50,785 bases of DNA from Candidatus Omnitrophota bacterium (GCA_029570205.1 JAKQSI010000024.1:1-50785), one strand, 5' to 3'; positions 25,403 through 34,316 are shown, counted from the stretch's first letter. Numbers and translations: made by a program. The notes: generated by a model from the sequence alone, not told the origin.

Positions 25403-25548
25403 ATCCCGCTTGTCGAAACAACCTTTCAGTAACCGTTTGAATCGCAATAACTTGGGTACATAGTGATCGGGCGTGTGGTGTCGGCGGGGAAGAGACAACC
25501 CAGGAATTTTTTACCGCCTGTGGTAGGATCTTCCGGGGGGGCGCGAAT

Positions 25549-25962
25549 GTGAACCGATTTTACGTGTTTGGATTCAACGAGAGGCCCATCCTGGGCGAGG
25601 GTTGGTATGACCTCGAACGTCTCGGGGACGGACCACCATTTCGGGCCACGTCTGCCAGGGCTACACTGGTTTTGCCGAAATTCGGTCTGCAGGAACTGGC
25701 GTTGATTTGTTGCGCACGGACAAAGACAACCGGCCAACCGCTCCAGGTAGACTTGTTCGATCCGCGCGGACAGGTCACCCGAGTGGATATTTGTTCGGAG
25801 GCTTGGCACATTCGAAGGTACGTTCCTTCAGCGCCGGGACAGCCGTTGGAATATCTCGAGATACTTGTGAGAAATCCATGGTCGCCGAACCGTCTTCTGG
25901 GGTCCTCGGACCGCAGGCTTTTGGGGCTTTTCGTGTCGGCGATCCGGCTTTGTTGCGTGTAG
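25549..25962 (+). CDS. Small protein of unknown function
   Basis: A 137-residue frame with a GTG start at 25549 and a GGGGGG tract 9 bases upstream. It looks like a single beta-rich domain, with FYVFGFNERPILGEGWYDLE at the start, then PRGQVTRVDICSEAWHIRRYVP and LEILVRNPWSPNRLLGSSDRRLLGLFVSAIRL. The W-P and DRR-L-G-L-V pattern resembles a small domain seen beside glycosyl- and methyltransferases in other bacteria, but no family is claimed. It has no signal peptide and diverges from flgF across 213 bp. Reading in other frames through this area is poorer, so it is probably real. Confidence 0.55.
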   Translation: MNRFYVFGFNERPILGEGWYDLERLGDGPPFRATSARATLVLPKFGLQELALICCARTKTTGQPLQVDLFDPRGQVTRVDICSEAWHIRRYVPSAPGQPLEYLEILVRNPWSPNRLLGSSDRRLLGLFVSAIRLCCV

Positions 25963-26039
25963 GAATGGGATGGTGGGGAATGGGGCGAACAGGATCAATA
26001 GAATCCATGGGAACTCCGAGTCGTCTTAGGTCGGTGTGG

Positions 26040-27209
26040 ATGAGTTTGAGGATGGTTGTCAGGCGTATCGGATGGTTCTTTGCATTTCTCAGTGTGTTGC
26101 TGTCGGGATGGGTGGAAGCGGGCGGATTCCTGGTAACGGAATCCGGCGACCCCGTTCATTGGGATACCCATGGCGGGACAATCCATTACCGGGTCGATCA
26201 AGGTCCTCTCGGGCCTTTCTCCAACGCGGAAGCGATTGAACTGGTTCGAATGGCTTTTCGGATCTGGCAATCTGTTCCCACATCCACTGTCGCATTCCGT
26301 TATGACGGCCTGCTCGAGGACGATGTATCGGACAAGAATGTCGACAAACATCTGCAAATCCCTGACGATGATCTTAATCCCGTGATTCTGGATACGGACG
26401 GATTGATTATCGACTTGCTGGAGGGGGACGGCGCACGATATGCCTATTTGGGAATCACCCAGTCGTATGTGGAAACCGGGGGAAAAATCCTCGGAGCGGA
26501 CATCATCATCAATGGTCTGAACTGTCCATCAGGAGAAGAGGGCAAACAGACGCTTCTCGCCACAATAGTCCACGAGATCGGTCATTTTCTAGGATTGAGC
26601 CACAGCCAATTGAACCATCAATTCTGGAACGACGGGGACACGGAAAACGACAGGTATCTTCCAACGATGTTTCCCATTCGTTCGGACGATGACTCCAACC
26701 TTGCCGACCTGAATCCGGATGATATCTTTGCCGTGTCCTGGTTATATCCGTCAGACAGTTTTTGGTCCTCAACAGGTGGAATTGCGGGTACAGTGGTCCG
26801 CCGGTCCGGGCATCCGGTGCAGGGGGCAAATGTTATCGCACGGAAAATCGATGATCCCTGCATGATGGCTATCAGTTGCGTGTCCGATTTCCTGATTGGG
26901 GGAACCGGCGAATTTGAGATTTACGGGCTTCCATACGGGTCGTACACAATCGAGGTCGAGCCGATCGACCCGTTGTTTTACGGGAGCGCAGCGATCGGCC
27001 CCTTTGCGGAAAACCGTTACTCGGAATCGTTTGTCAATCCCATCCTGCCGGAGTACTATAACGGACCGCGCGAAAGCGCTGATCCGGCAACAGACGATCC
27101 CGAGGATTTCGAGGCGGTTCAAGTGGAACTCGGAGAAAGCGCCGAGGTGGAAATTATTGCGAACGAAGGACCGGCGGGAGTACACGAATGGGCCATTCAC
27201 CAACCCTGA
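26040..27209 (+). CDS. Secreted matrixin-type zinc metalloprotease with a carboxypeptidase-regulatory-like domain
   Basis: A 389-residue secreted protein. Residues 1-25 are a signal peptide (MSLRMVVRRIGWFFAFLSVL). The protease domain carries the full zinc site HEIGHFLGLSH at 178-188 (HExxHxxGxxH) and a TMFP Met-turn about 37 residues later, so it should be an active metzincin of the matrixin type. Residues about 245-310 (GGIAGTVVRRSGHPVQGANV...GEFEIYGLPYGSYTIEVEP) form a beta-sandwich like carboxypeptidase-regulatory domains, perhaps for substrate or surface binding. ATG 26040 is preferred because earlier in-frame ATGs precede the signal. The target is unknown. Confidence 0.87.
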   Translation: MSLRMVVRRIGWFFAFLSVLLSGWVEAGGFLVTESGDPVHWDTHGGTIHYRVDQGPLGPFSNAEAIELVRMAFRIWQSVPTSTVAFRYDGLLEDDVSDKNVDKHLQIPDDDLNPVILDTDGLIIDLLEGDGARYAYLGITQSYVETGGKILGADIIINGLNCPSGEEGKQTLLATIVHEIGHFLGLSHSQLNHQFWNDGDTENDRYLPTMFPIRSDDDSNLADLNPDDIFAVSWLYPSDSFWSSTGGIAGTVVRRSGHPVQGANVIARKIDDPCMMAISCVSDFLIGGTGEFEIYGLPYGSYTIEVEPIDPLFYGSAAIGPFAENRYSESFVNPILPEYYNGPRESADPATDDPEDFEAVQVELGESAEVEIIANEGPAGVHEWAIHQP

Positions 27210-27266
27210 ACGGGGCGGATACCGGCTGTTCGGCAGGAAGAAAGTAAACCGCCGGGAGGTTGTAAT

Positions 27267-27569
27267 ATGGAAATCAATGTGACAAACCGGGGCGGAGAAA
27301 TCACGCCCGACTTGCAGAAACACCTGGATAAGAAGCTGAGAAAACTGGAGAGAATCTCCAGTGGGATATCGGATATTCACATGGTGATTGTACATGAGCG
27401 TCCGGACCGACGAGTGGAAGTATCCGCCCGGGTTTACGGACAGGACCTGTTTGCCGAGGAACGCGGTGAGGATTTACTGACCTGCATTGATGTCGCCCTG
27501 GAAAAACTGGTCAAGCAGGTCAAAAAACGGAAGGGGAGGGTCAAGGACCATACGCCTCACCCACATTGA
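27267..27569 (+). CDS. hpf: Ribosome hibernation promoting factor (HPF/RaiA, short form)
   Basis: A 100-residue cytoplasmic protein of the HPF/YfiA family that binds the small ribosomal subunit in the A and P sites and stalls translation in stationary phase. It has the beta-alpha-beta-beta-beta-alpha layout, starting MEINVTNRGGEITPDLQKHLDKKLRKL, with the basic helix KLVKQVKKRKGRVKDH at the end. It is the short form without a dimerisation domain. A GGGAGG site precedes ATG 27267. It is 46 bp before the phosphotransacylase gene and may be cotranscribed with it. Confidence 0.92.
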   Translation: MEINVTNRGGEITPDLQKHLDKKLRKLERISSGISDIHMVIVHERPDRRVEVSARVYGQDLFAEERGEDLLTCIDVALEKLVKQVKKRKGRVKDHTPHPH

Positions 27570-27614
27570 TGGCCATAATGAACCACCAACCATACAACAA
27601 GGGAGCTACGCGCG

Positions 27615-28616
27615 ATGCCACACCCACTCGACCTTATCAAAGAAAACGCAAGAGCAAATCGGCAGCGCATTGTTCTGCCGGAGACGGAAGATCCTCGGAC
27701 CATCCAGGCGGCGGCAACGGCGCTGCGTGAACAGACAGCCGAGATCATCCTGATCGGGAATCCCGACGCAATCCGGGCGCTTGCTGAGAAAGAAAACGTT
27801 TCGATTGAGGGAGCCAATCTGTGGGATCCGGCCTCCAATCCCGACCGGGAGCAATGGATCGAGGCTCTCTATGAGAAACGGAAACACAAGGGCATGACCA
27901 GGGAGGAAGCGGCGGAATTGATGAAAGACCCGCTTTACCTGGGTGCGATGATGGTCAACCAGGGAGGGGCGGACGGCATGGTGGCGGGGGCAATCACCGC
28001 GACCAGCAAGGTTGTTCGAACAAGCCTTCATGTCATCGGATCGAAAAAGGGAATCAAGACGGTTTCCTCCTGTTTTATGATGGTTCTTCCGAACAGCCCG
28101 TTTGGAATCAACAGTACGTTGATGTACGGCGATTGCGGCGTGGTTCCCGATCCGACAGCGGAGCAGCTGGCGGATATTGCCATTGCCACGGCGGGATCCA
28201 CGGTCGCGCTGCTTCGCGGGGAACCCATCGTCGCCATGTTGTCGTTCTCTACATACGGAAGCGCGGAGCATCCCCGGGTCGACAAAGTTCGGCAGGCGTT
28301 GCGAATCGCGCGGGAAATGGATCCCCAGTTGAAGATCGACGGGGAGCTCCAAGGCGATGCGGCCCTCATCCCCGAAGTCGCAAAGCGCAAGTGCCCGAAC
28401 AGCATCGTCGCGGGCAAAGCCAATACACTCATTTTCCCGGACCTGGATTCGGGAAATATCGCCTACAAGCTAACGGAGCGTCTCGCACACGCGGAGGCCT
28501 ATGGACCGCTTCTCCAGGGATTTGCCAAGCCGGTCAACGATCTTTCGCGCGGATGTTCCGCCCGGGATATCGCCAATGTCATCGCCATCACGGCCGCGCA
28601 AGCCCAGGCGGTGTAA
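27615..28616 (+). CDS. pta: Phosphate acetyltransferase (phosphotransacylase)
   Basis: A 333-residue enzyme that converts acetyl-CoA and phosphate to acetyl phosphate. The PTA_PTB family signature is present: [26 protein letters not shown] (about 118-143), [30 protein letters not shown] and the final [23 protein letters not shown]. The length fits the single-domain Pta; Ptb-type enzymes are somewhat shorter and differ around the first motif. With the acetate kinase 950 bp downstream it makes ATP from acetyl-CoA. The intervening dehydrogenase is unusual for this operon. Confidence 0.9.
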   Translation: MPHPLDLIKENARANRQRIVLPETEDPRTIQAAATALREQTAEIILIGNPDAIRALAEKENVSIEGANLWDPASNPDREQWIEALYEKRKHKGMTREEAAELMKDPLYLGAMMVNQGGADGMVAGAITATSKVVRTSLHVIGSKKGIKTVSSCFMMVLPNSPFGINSTLMYGDCGVVPDPTAEQLADIAIATAGSTVALLRGEPIVAMLSFSTYGSAEHPRVDKVRQALRIAREMDPQLKIDGELQGDAALIPEVAKRKCPNSIVAGKANTLIFPDLDSGNIAYKLTERLAHAEAYGPLLQGFAKPVNDLSRGCSARDIANVIAITAAQAQAV

Positions 28617-28682
28617 TCCCCGCATGGGAAATTCGCGGGAACAACGGAATTCAGTTGCAGCAAGAAGGAGTAGATCAACATC

Positions 28683-29552
28683 ATGACTGTCAGAAACCTT
28701 GGGATCATCGGCGGCGGAACAATGGGCGGCGGTATCGCCGAGGTCGCCGCCAAGAGCGCCATCAATGTCGTCATCCAGGAACCGACCGTAGCGCTCGGTG
28801 AACGGGCCATTCGCGGCATTGCGGCGTCCCTGGATGAAGCGATCGCGAAATGGGCGATCACCGAAAGCGAGAAACGGGCCATCCTGTCCCGCATCAAAAC
28901 CACCGACTCGTACAAAGGATTTGAAAAGGTGGATTTTGTGATTGAGGCCATTGTAGAGAGTACCGAGAAAAAGGCTAAAGTGTTTCGTGAGGTCAGCCAG
29001 GTGTGCCCCCCGGAGGCCGTGATTGCCACAAACACCTCGACCATCTCGATCACTTATCTGGGCGCTCAAAGCGGAAGACCGAAACAGTTCCTGGGGATGC
29101 ACTTTCAGCCGCCCGTACCGAAAAAACCATTGGTGGAACTGGTTCGCGGGCTGGAAACCAGCGACGAAACCCTCCAGAGGGCACGCCAGCTGGCCGAGGT
29201 CATGGGGAAAACGGCCATAGAGGTTTACGAATGGCCCGGATATGCCACCACACGCATCATTATTCCTCTCATTAACGAAGCCATGTACGTGGTCATGGAA
29301 AACGTGGCCAGCGCCGCAGATGTCGATATCGCCATGAGCAAAGGCTGCGGGATGCAGAAGGGACCGTTGCACCTGGCGGATGAGATGGGTCTCGATGCGG
29401 TTCTTGCGCAATCCGAGCATCTGTTCCGTGAACTGGGCGATCTGAAATACCGTCCATGCCCTCTGCTCAAGAAAATGGTTCGTGCCGGGCATCTGGGTGT
29501 AAAGACCGGTCGCGGATTCTTTACCTACAACCATGAAAATAAGAGAGAATAG
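28683..29552 (+). CDS. 3-hydroxyacyl-CoA dehydrogenase family protein with altered active site
   Basis: A 289-residue NAD-binding protein related to 3-hydroxybutyryl-CoA dehydrogenase. The Rossmann motif GGGTMGGGIAE (9-19), the NTSTISI strand, catalytic His140 (GMHFQPPVP) and Glu152 are kept. However, the Asn that normally follows the His (HFFNPVP) is Pro, and the second conserved Asn (the V-N-R of GFVVNRI, Asn208 in the human enzyme) is Thr190 in GYATTRIII. Activity on 3-hydroxyacyl-CoA may therefore be weak or changed. It stands between pta and ackA with short gaps (66 and 12 bp). The substrate is unknown; another NAD-dependent hydroxy-acid reaction is possible. Confidence 0.85.
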   Translation: MTVRNLGIIGGGTMGGGIAEVAAKSAINVVIQEPTVALGERAIRGIAASLDEAIAKWAITESEKRAILSRIKTTDSYKGFEKVDFVIEAIVESTEKKAKVFREVSQVCPPEAVIATNTSTISITYLGAQSGRPKQFLGMHFQPPVPKKPLVELVRGLETSDETLQRARQLAEVMGKTAIEVYEWPGYATTRIIIPLINEAMYVVMENVASAADVDIAMSKGCGMQKGPLHLADEMGLDAVLAQSEHLFRELGDLKYRPCPLLKKMVRAGHLGVKTGRGFFTYNHENKRE

Positions 29553-29564
29553 GAGATCGTTGTT

Positions 29565-30833
29565 ATGAAAGTTTTCGTCTTGAATTGCGGTAGTTCATCG
29601 GTGAAATATCAGTTGATCGACACCGATTTGGAGAAAATGGAAAAACAGCAGGAAGTTGTGCTGGCACGGGGATCCGTTGAGAAAATCGGCCTGGTTCCTT
29701 CGAGTTCCTCTTACCAGGTTGTGCAAGAGAATCCTCTTTTTCTTCCACAAAGGCAAAGTAAACTCCCACCACCTGAAAAAGAAACGGTCGAGATTGTGGA
29801 CCATATCGCGGCCATCCGCCATGCAATCAAGTGCCTGACGAATGAGAAAACCGGTGTTATGCGGGATGCTGCCGAGATCCAGGCTGTGGGACACCGGATG
29901 GTCCATGGAGGCGAGAAGTTCAAGAAATCCCACGTGATCGACAAGGAAGTTCTGAGGAACATCCAGGAATGCGTGGAATTCGCCCCGCTCCATAATCCGC
30001 ACAATCTTCGCGGTTATTACGCCACTTATGACTTGTTTCCGAATATCCCGCAGGTGGCGGTGTTTGATACGGCTTTCCACCAGACTATGCCGCCTTATGC
30101 CTATCTGTACGGTCTGCCGTATGCCATCTATCAAAAACACGGTATCCGCCGGTATGGGTTTCACGGCTCTTCGCACCGATATGTCACCTATCGGGTGGGG
30201 CAGCTGTGCGGGGTAAACCCGGACCAGCTGCGAATTATTACTGTCCATCTGGGAAACGGGTGCAGTATGACCGCAGTCGACCACGGAAAATCCATTGATA
30301 CCACGATGGGATTCACCCCGCTGGAAGGACTCCTGATGGGGACCCGCACCGGGGACCTGGATGCCTCGGTTCCCCTGACGCTGATGGTCAAAGAAGAAAT
30401 CTCCGTCGCCGAAGTCAACGCGATGATGAACAAACACAGCGGGCTGTATGGAATCTCGGGGGTTTCCAACGATATGCGCGAGGTTATCATGGCTGCCACG
30501 GAGCAGAAGCGGGATCGTGCCAAGATCGCCATCGACATGTTCTGCTATCGGATCACAAAGTATGTCGGTGCATACACGGCGGCTATGGGCGGATTGGATC
30601 ATGTCGTATTCACAGGCGGGATCGGCGAAAACTCGCCCCTGATTCGCGAGCTTTCCATGAGGAATCTCGAATTCCTGGGAATTGAAGTCGATTCGCAATT
30701 GAACAAAATGGAAAATATGGTCGAGGGAAAGATTTCGAAAGGCAAAGTGGGGGTGTGGGTGGTTCCGACCAACGAAGAACTCGTGATCGCCCGGGACACC
30801 ATTCGCGCTATCCAGGGCGTGAATTGTTCTTGA
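29565..30833 (+). CDS. ackA: Acetate kinase
   Basis: A 422-residue ASKHA-fold enzyme that transfers phosphate from acetyl phosphate to ADP. Family features: VLNCGSSSVKYQLID at the N-terminus, RRYGFHGSSHRYVT and TVHLGNGCSMTAVDHGKSIDTTMGFTPLEGLLMGTRTGDLD in the core, and FTGGIGENSPLIRE near the end. GGAGA precedes ATG 29565. Last of the hpf-pta-dehydrogenase-ackA run. Specificity for acetate rather than propionate or butyrate is from family resemblance only; butyrate kinases are shorter. Confidence 0.94.
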   Translation: MKVFVLNCGSSSVKYQLIDTDLEKMEKQQEVVLARGSVEKIGLVPSSSSYQVVQENPLFLPQRQSKLPPPEKETVEIVDHIAAIRHAIKCLTNEKTGVMRDAAEIQAVGHRMVHGGEKFKKSHVIDKEVLRNIQECVEFAPLHNPHNLRGYYATYDLFPNIPQVAVFDTAFHQTMPPYAYLYGLPYAIYQKHGIRRYGFHGSSHRYVTYRVGQLCGVNPDQLRIITVHLGNGCSMTAVDHGKSIDTTMGFTPLEGLLMGTRTGDLDASVPLTLMVKEEISVAEVNAMMNKHSGLYGISGVSNDMREVIMAATEQKRDRAKIAIDMFCYRITKYVGAYTAAMGGLDHVVFTGGIGENSPLIRELSMRNLEFLGIEVDSQLNKMENMVEGKISKGKVGVWVVPTNEELVIARDTIRAIQGVNCS

Positions 30834-30840
30834 TTTTGTT

Positions 30841-30918
30841 GAAAAAAAGGCGGCCGCTGCCGCACTCCAGGGAAACTCGGACAGACCGGGAAGGCGAGAT
30901 TTCGGCTTCCCGGTTGTT
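30841..30918 (+). terminator. Repeat copy and hairpin after ackA
   Basis: AAAAAAAGGCGGCCGCTGCCGCACTCCAG (30842-30870) is a partial copy of the repeat used as terminator at 4861-4892. It is followed by an ACCGGGAAG/CTTCCCGGT 9-bp stem (30885-30914) with TGTT after it, 52 bp past the ackA stop and likely to end the operon, although the U-tract is weak. Confidence 0.45.
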
Positions 30919-30967
30919 CGACAACGATTTTCGGAATCATGCGAAAATGGCGTGTATTGCCCACAAA

Positions 30968-31082
30968 CCCAAATTCGTCATGGTTTGGTTTGGGAGAGGG
31001 CTGCGGACACGGAAAATAGTGTCGTAATGACCACTCACATCATTGAAATCAACTACTTGCGAACATTGATGGCGAATTTGGG
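30968..31082. repeat. Widely spaced perfect 10-bp inverted repeat
   Basis: CCCAAATTCG (30968-30977) and CGAATTTGGG (31073-31082) bound 95 bp that contains no gene; the right arm touches the TsaC stop codon at 31083. Could be ends of a small mobile remnant or a long-range RNA pairing. No relative was seen in the window. Confidence 0.4.
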
Positions 31083-31730
31083 CTAACGTCGGCTGGAAAA
31101 CAAAGGCTCCAGGATTTCGCGAGCGATTGCTCCTTCCCGCATAATCTTCCAGCGACCTTTCTCCTTTCCGATCACCGTGGACGGGCGGGGAACTTCGGGA
31201 AACGGTCCTCCATCGACAATCCAATCCACCTCGCCAAGCATCTCTTCGCTCAGGTCTTCAACGCGGAGAACCTCGGGCTGGCCGCTCCGGTTTGCGCTGG
31301 TTGCCACCAGCGGAATGTTCATCTCCCGAAGTATAGTCTGGAGCCATTCGTGATCCGGGGCACGCAGCCCGATTGAATTTCCTGGACCACTAAGCCCCTC
31401 CGCCAGAGGCAACTCGGTTGCCGCAACAACCGTCAATGGTCCCGGCCACCAGCGACTTAAGATGTCTCGCAAGACCTCATCTTCCTGCACTCCATAGTCC
31501 GCCGGATGCTTTTCTGCCGCTACCAGCAACGCTAACGGCTGGCTGAGGGGCCGCTGCTTGATCCGAAAAACCCGACGAATGGCATCGGGCCGATCCCACC
31601 GGCATCCGATACCATACACCGTATCTGTCGGAAAGATCGCCACGCCCCCGTTGTTCAATACCTCTTTACACCGGCACAGGCATTCTGCGTCCGATTCCGC
31701 TGAGATCCCAAGTTGAGTCCATTTTCCCAC
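31083..31730 (-). CDS. tsaC: Threonylcarbamoyl-AMP synthase (TsaC/YrdC/Sua5 family)
   Basis: A 215-residue cytoplasmic enzyme that makes threonylcarbamoyl-AMP from threonine, bicarbonate and ATP for the t6A37 modification of tRNAs reading ANN codons. The YrdC signature is clear: GGVAIFPTDTVYGIGC, RIKQRPLSQPLALLV, PGPLTVV and LVATSANRSGQP. The frame stays open back to 31871, but the extra residues are encoded by dispersed repeats. The GTG at 31730, which itself lies at the repeat edge, gives a reasonable N-terminus; the true start is uncertain by up to about 15 codons. Confidence 0.88.
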   Translation of the reverse strand: MGKWTQLGISAESDAECLCRCKEVLNNGGVAIFPTDTVYGIGCRWDRPDAIRRVFRIKQRPLSQPLALLVAAEKHPADYGVQEDEVLRDILSRWWPGPLTVVAATELPLAEGLSGPGNSIGLRAPDHEWLQTILREMNIPLVATSANRSGQPEVLRVEDLSEEMLGEVDWIVDGGPFPEVPRPSTVIGKEKGRWKIMREGAIAREILEPLFSSRR

Positions 31731-31862
31731 AGGCTGGAAGCCTGTACCACCGATGTTCTTGCCGGACCCTGGATTCCGGCCTTCGCCGAAATGACGGCAA
31801 GTGACTCCCTCTCCCTTCGGGAGAGAGTCGGGGTGAGAGAACGGAGGGCCGGGGGCGGGGTT
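31731..31862. repeat. Three dispersed repeat modules in tandem between ccsA and tsaC
   Basis: ACAGGCTGGAAGCCTGTACC (31730-31749), a GGATTCCGGCCTTCGCCGAAATGACG module (31771-31796) and CTCCCTCTCCCTTCGGGAGAGAG (31805-31828) with GGGGTGAGAG lie side by side. They fill the whole gap and would encode GGTGFQPV and PDSLPKGEG if read with tsaC. Confidence 0.8.
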
Positions 31863-31863
31863 T

Positions 31864-32853
31864 TTATGCATAGCTGTGCAGGCCGCTCAACACATAATTG
31901 ACCCCCAGCCAGGTAAACATCAGTGCCCAGAATCCTGCGACGGAAACCCAAACATTGCCCGCCGTGCGCCACTTGGCATTGATGTGCTGATGCAGGAAAA
32001 GTCCGTACACCAACCAGGTAATCAACGCCCAGCTTTCCTTGGGGTCCCACCCCCAGTATCGCCCCCAAGCCTTGTTGGCCCAAATCGCGCCGGTGATGAT
32101 TCCCAGGGTCAGAAACGGATAACACATCGCCACGCACCGATAAATGAGGTTGTACATGACCGAATTGTCTGGAATCATGTCGGCCAGACAATATCGGAAT
32201 AGAAACTCGACTCCCGCATATATCACGACGCACAGCAAGGCTGCAAAAAACCAGTTGAATCCCTTTGTGGAACCTTCTCCAAATGATTTCATCAGCACGT
32301 GCAGGCTCACCGCCGCAACCATGCCGATTGAGACCGACAGAAAGAGCCTGCCCGGAACGCGGTTCTTTCCCTGTTCATGTGAAAGGTAGAGAAGCGCGAT
32401 CACATACCCCACCAAAGCAAATCCATACCCGACGGTGTAGCTCATCACATGAATTTGCAGCCAATAGCTCTGAAGGGCCGGAATCAGCGGTTGGGGGACC
32501 GGTGTGCCGACCGATGAGGCGTATCCATTCCCCAGCACCGCCAGGATAGCCACGATACCCCCCGCAAACTTGTAGCCGGTCGTGTATTCAAAAAACAGGT
32601 ATCCCGCCACCATACACCACACCAGGAACACGGTCATTTCATCCAGATAGACATACGGCGGCTGCCCGGAATATACCCACCGCCAGACCCAATTCACCGT
32701 ATGAACCAATAGGCCGAGAGTCAGAATAGTCCGTGCGGCTCTCCATTTTGATCCCTCTTTGGGGATGATCGTCCGCCAGAAGTAGAAAACACAGGCGGCG
32801 ATGTACAGTACAATCGAGGCCAGCAGCGTATGTGTGTAAAACGAAGTGTCCAT
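31864..32853 (-). CDS. ccsA: Cytochrome c biogenesis protein CcsA (CcsB in some nomenclatures)
   Basis: A 329-residue polytopic membrane protein of System II cytochrome c maturation. With ResB/Ccs1 it exports haem and attaches it to apocytochrome c. The tryptophan-rich WWD haem motif is clear (WGRYWGWDPKESWALITWL, about 263-281), and conserved His residues are visible in the flanking helices. About eight membrane segments are predicted. It follows resB by 71 bp on the same strand. Its end abuts a repeat cluster. Confidence 0.92.
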   Translation of the reverse strand: MDTSFYTHTLLASIVLYIAACVFYFWRTIIPKEGSKWRAARTILTLGLLVHTVNWVWRWVYSGQPPYVYLDEMTVFLVWCMVAGYLFFEYTTGYKFAGGIVAILAVLGNGYASSVGTPVPQPLIPALQSYWLQIHVMSYTVGYGFALVGYVIALLYLSHEQGKNRVPGRLFLSVSIGMVAAVSLHVLMKSFGEGSTKGFNWFFAALLCVVIYAGVEFLFRYCLADMIPDNSVMYNLIYRCVAMCYPFLTLGIITGAIWANKAWGRYWGWDPKESWALITWLVYGLFLHQHINAKWRTAGNVWVSVAGFWALMFTWLGVNYVLSGLHSYA

Positions 32854-32924
32854 TATTTCAGGCGGTCCTTTCTATTTCGCAAGAGAGTAGAGAGTGCGGG
32901 CAGATGTGGACACAGCGGACTTTT

Positions 32925-34070
32925 TCACGCTTCCTTTCGCCGCAAAAACGGTTTGACATAAAAAATCCAGATCACCCCCACCATGAGCAATACACCTCCG
33001 ACGTAGAAAATCTCATCTCCGGGGTCTCTTTTCACTTCCAGAATCGTATAGGATTCCCGGTCCTTATCCCAATCACTCTGATAGAAAGCATATCCGGAAT
33101 ACCGAAGGGGATCATTCACAATGACCCTCTTTCCGCCCACTACCTTTCCGTCCTTAACAAGATAGATCTGACTATTATAGGACTTCACACGCAGAAACTG
33201 CGGCTCGCGACTGTACTGCATAAGGATATCGCGTGCCTGGGTGTCGCCGGGCGGATTGCGGTCGAGATACCTCAGAACCTTCTCCCGGGATGTTCCGTTT
33301 CGCTCGATCTGAACACGAATGGCCGGATTACGCCACTTTGCGGGGTGCGTCGCCGGAAGATTGTTCCCATCCGGATGGTAATCCGGGAATACATCCAGCA
33401 CCGTGATGGTTGCATCATATACCGTCGAGAAAACACGGGTTCCCGGATCGGCTGTGACATGCTGCTCATAGCGACCGTCCGGCCCATAAAGAATCAAGGC
33501 GCCGTTGCCGCTGTCGTAATGGTCCAGCCAGAACCGCTCGCACATCAGCGAAAAGGGAAGGGAAACGGGATTCATCCGGTCGCCTTTGGGTTGATAGAAC
33601 ACCGAACTGCATCCCCCCTCATTGAGAATCATCCGGCCGCTGAGTCCGAACACTCCGGTTACGAACGCCCCCACTCCGATCAGCAGAAGCCCCGCATGGG
33701 TGACCAGAAATCCGAGGTTGTTCAGTGTGAATCGAAGTCGCTGACTGGCACAGGAGAGGATGGAACAACAAAGAACCGACAACAGGCCATTGAACCAGAA
33801 CGTGCGAAACACATCGTCCAATCCGAAAAAGATAATCAGTCTGCCCCATTCCGGCCCGTAGGTTTGCCGGTAAAAGGAAGGTGGACGCTGTTGTATCAGG
33901 ACGCTCCCAAGCAGCGTGAACAGGCAAATCATCACGATCAGCCCGACAGCGAACTTCAGATTCCGCAGGAACTTCCACAATCCTCCCAAACCATACATCC
34001 CGCACAGAACGGATAAACCGACAATCAGGGCAAGGGAAAGCAGAAGCGATCCGGTTGAGAGGTCTTGCAT
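32925..34070 (-). CDS. resB: ResB-like cytochrome c biogenesis protein (Ccs1)
   Basis: A 381-residue membrane protein, partner of CcsA in System II. Hydrophobic segments near residues 6-24, 35-55, 75-95 and 118-140 are followed by a large periplasmic domain with RVFSTVYDATITVLDVFPDYHPDG and GKRVIVNDPLRYSGYAFYQSDWD (the NPLxYxGYxFYQ-type ResB signature), then a last segment (FYVGGVLLMVGVIWIFYVKPF). ATG 34070 has a GGAGAAC site; the upstream ATG at 34118 is not needed. Implies c-type cytochromes. Confidence 0.9.
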   Translation of the reverse strand: MQDLSTGSLLLSLALIVGLSVLCGMYGLGGLWKFLRNLKFAVGLIVMICLFTLLGSVLIQQRPPSFYRQTYGPEWGRLIIFFGLDDVFRTFWFNGLLSVLCCSILSCASQRLRFTLNNLGFLVTHAGLLLIGVGAFVTGVFGLSGRMILNEGGCSSVFYQPKGDRMNPVSLPFSLMCERFWLDHYDSGNGALILYGPDGRYEQHVTADPGTRVFSTVYDATITVLDVFPDYHPDGNNLPATHPAKWRNPAIRVQIERNGTSREKVLRYLDRNPPGDTQARDILMQYSREPQFLRVKSYNSQIYLVKDGKVVGGKRVIVNDPLRYSGYAFYQSDWDKDRESYTILEVKRDPGDEIFYVGGVLLMVGVIWIFYVKPFLRRKEA

Positions 34071-34224
34071 GAGTTCTCCATGAAAAACGTTGTCCGGGGA
34101 AATGGCAGAGTCCGCCACCCAATCAACGGAAAAAAAAGTCTATCCAAGGGGGCTATGACCGACAAGGGAGAAAAAACACCGGCGATTGTCCCCCTTCACT
34201 TAACGACATTTCCTCCAAACATCT

Positions 34225-34252
34225 CCCCCTGGATACGCGGAGATTCAGGGGG
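34225..34252. repeat. Inverted repeat in the prepilin-resB gap
   Basis: CCCCCTG and CAGGGGG pair around 14 bases, 65 bp downstream of the prepilin stop. There is no T-run, so it may be a weak or factor-dependent terminator, or a repeat relative. Confidence 0.3.
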
Positions 34253-34316
34253 TGGTTCTCCTGAATCGATAAACAAAACTCTTTCTGGTTTCGAGACACT
34301 CTCAGGGGTTCCTGCC

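Noticed and set aside
28470-29534. 354-residue minus-strand open frame
   Set aside because: Antisense to the dehydrogenase gene, no recognised motif.
29595-30698. 367-residue minus-strand open frame
   Set aside because: Antisense to acetate kinase, no recognised motif.
32832-34016. 394-residue plus-strand open frame
   Set aside because: Antisense to resB, whose family signature and start are clear.
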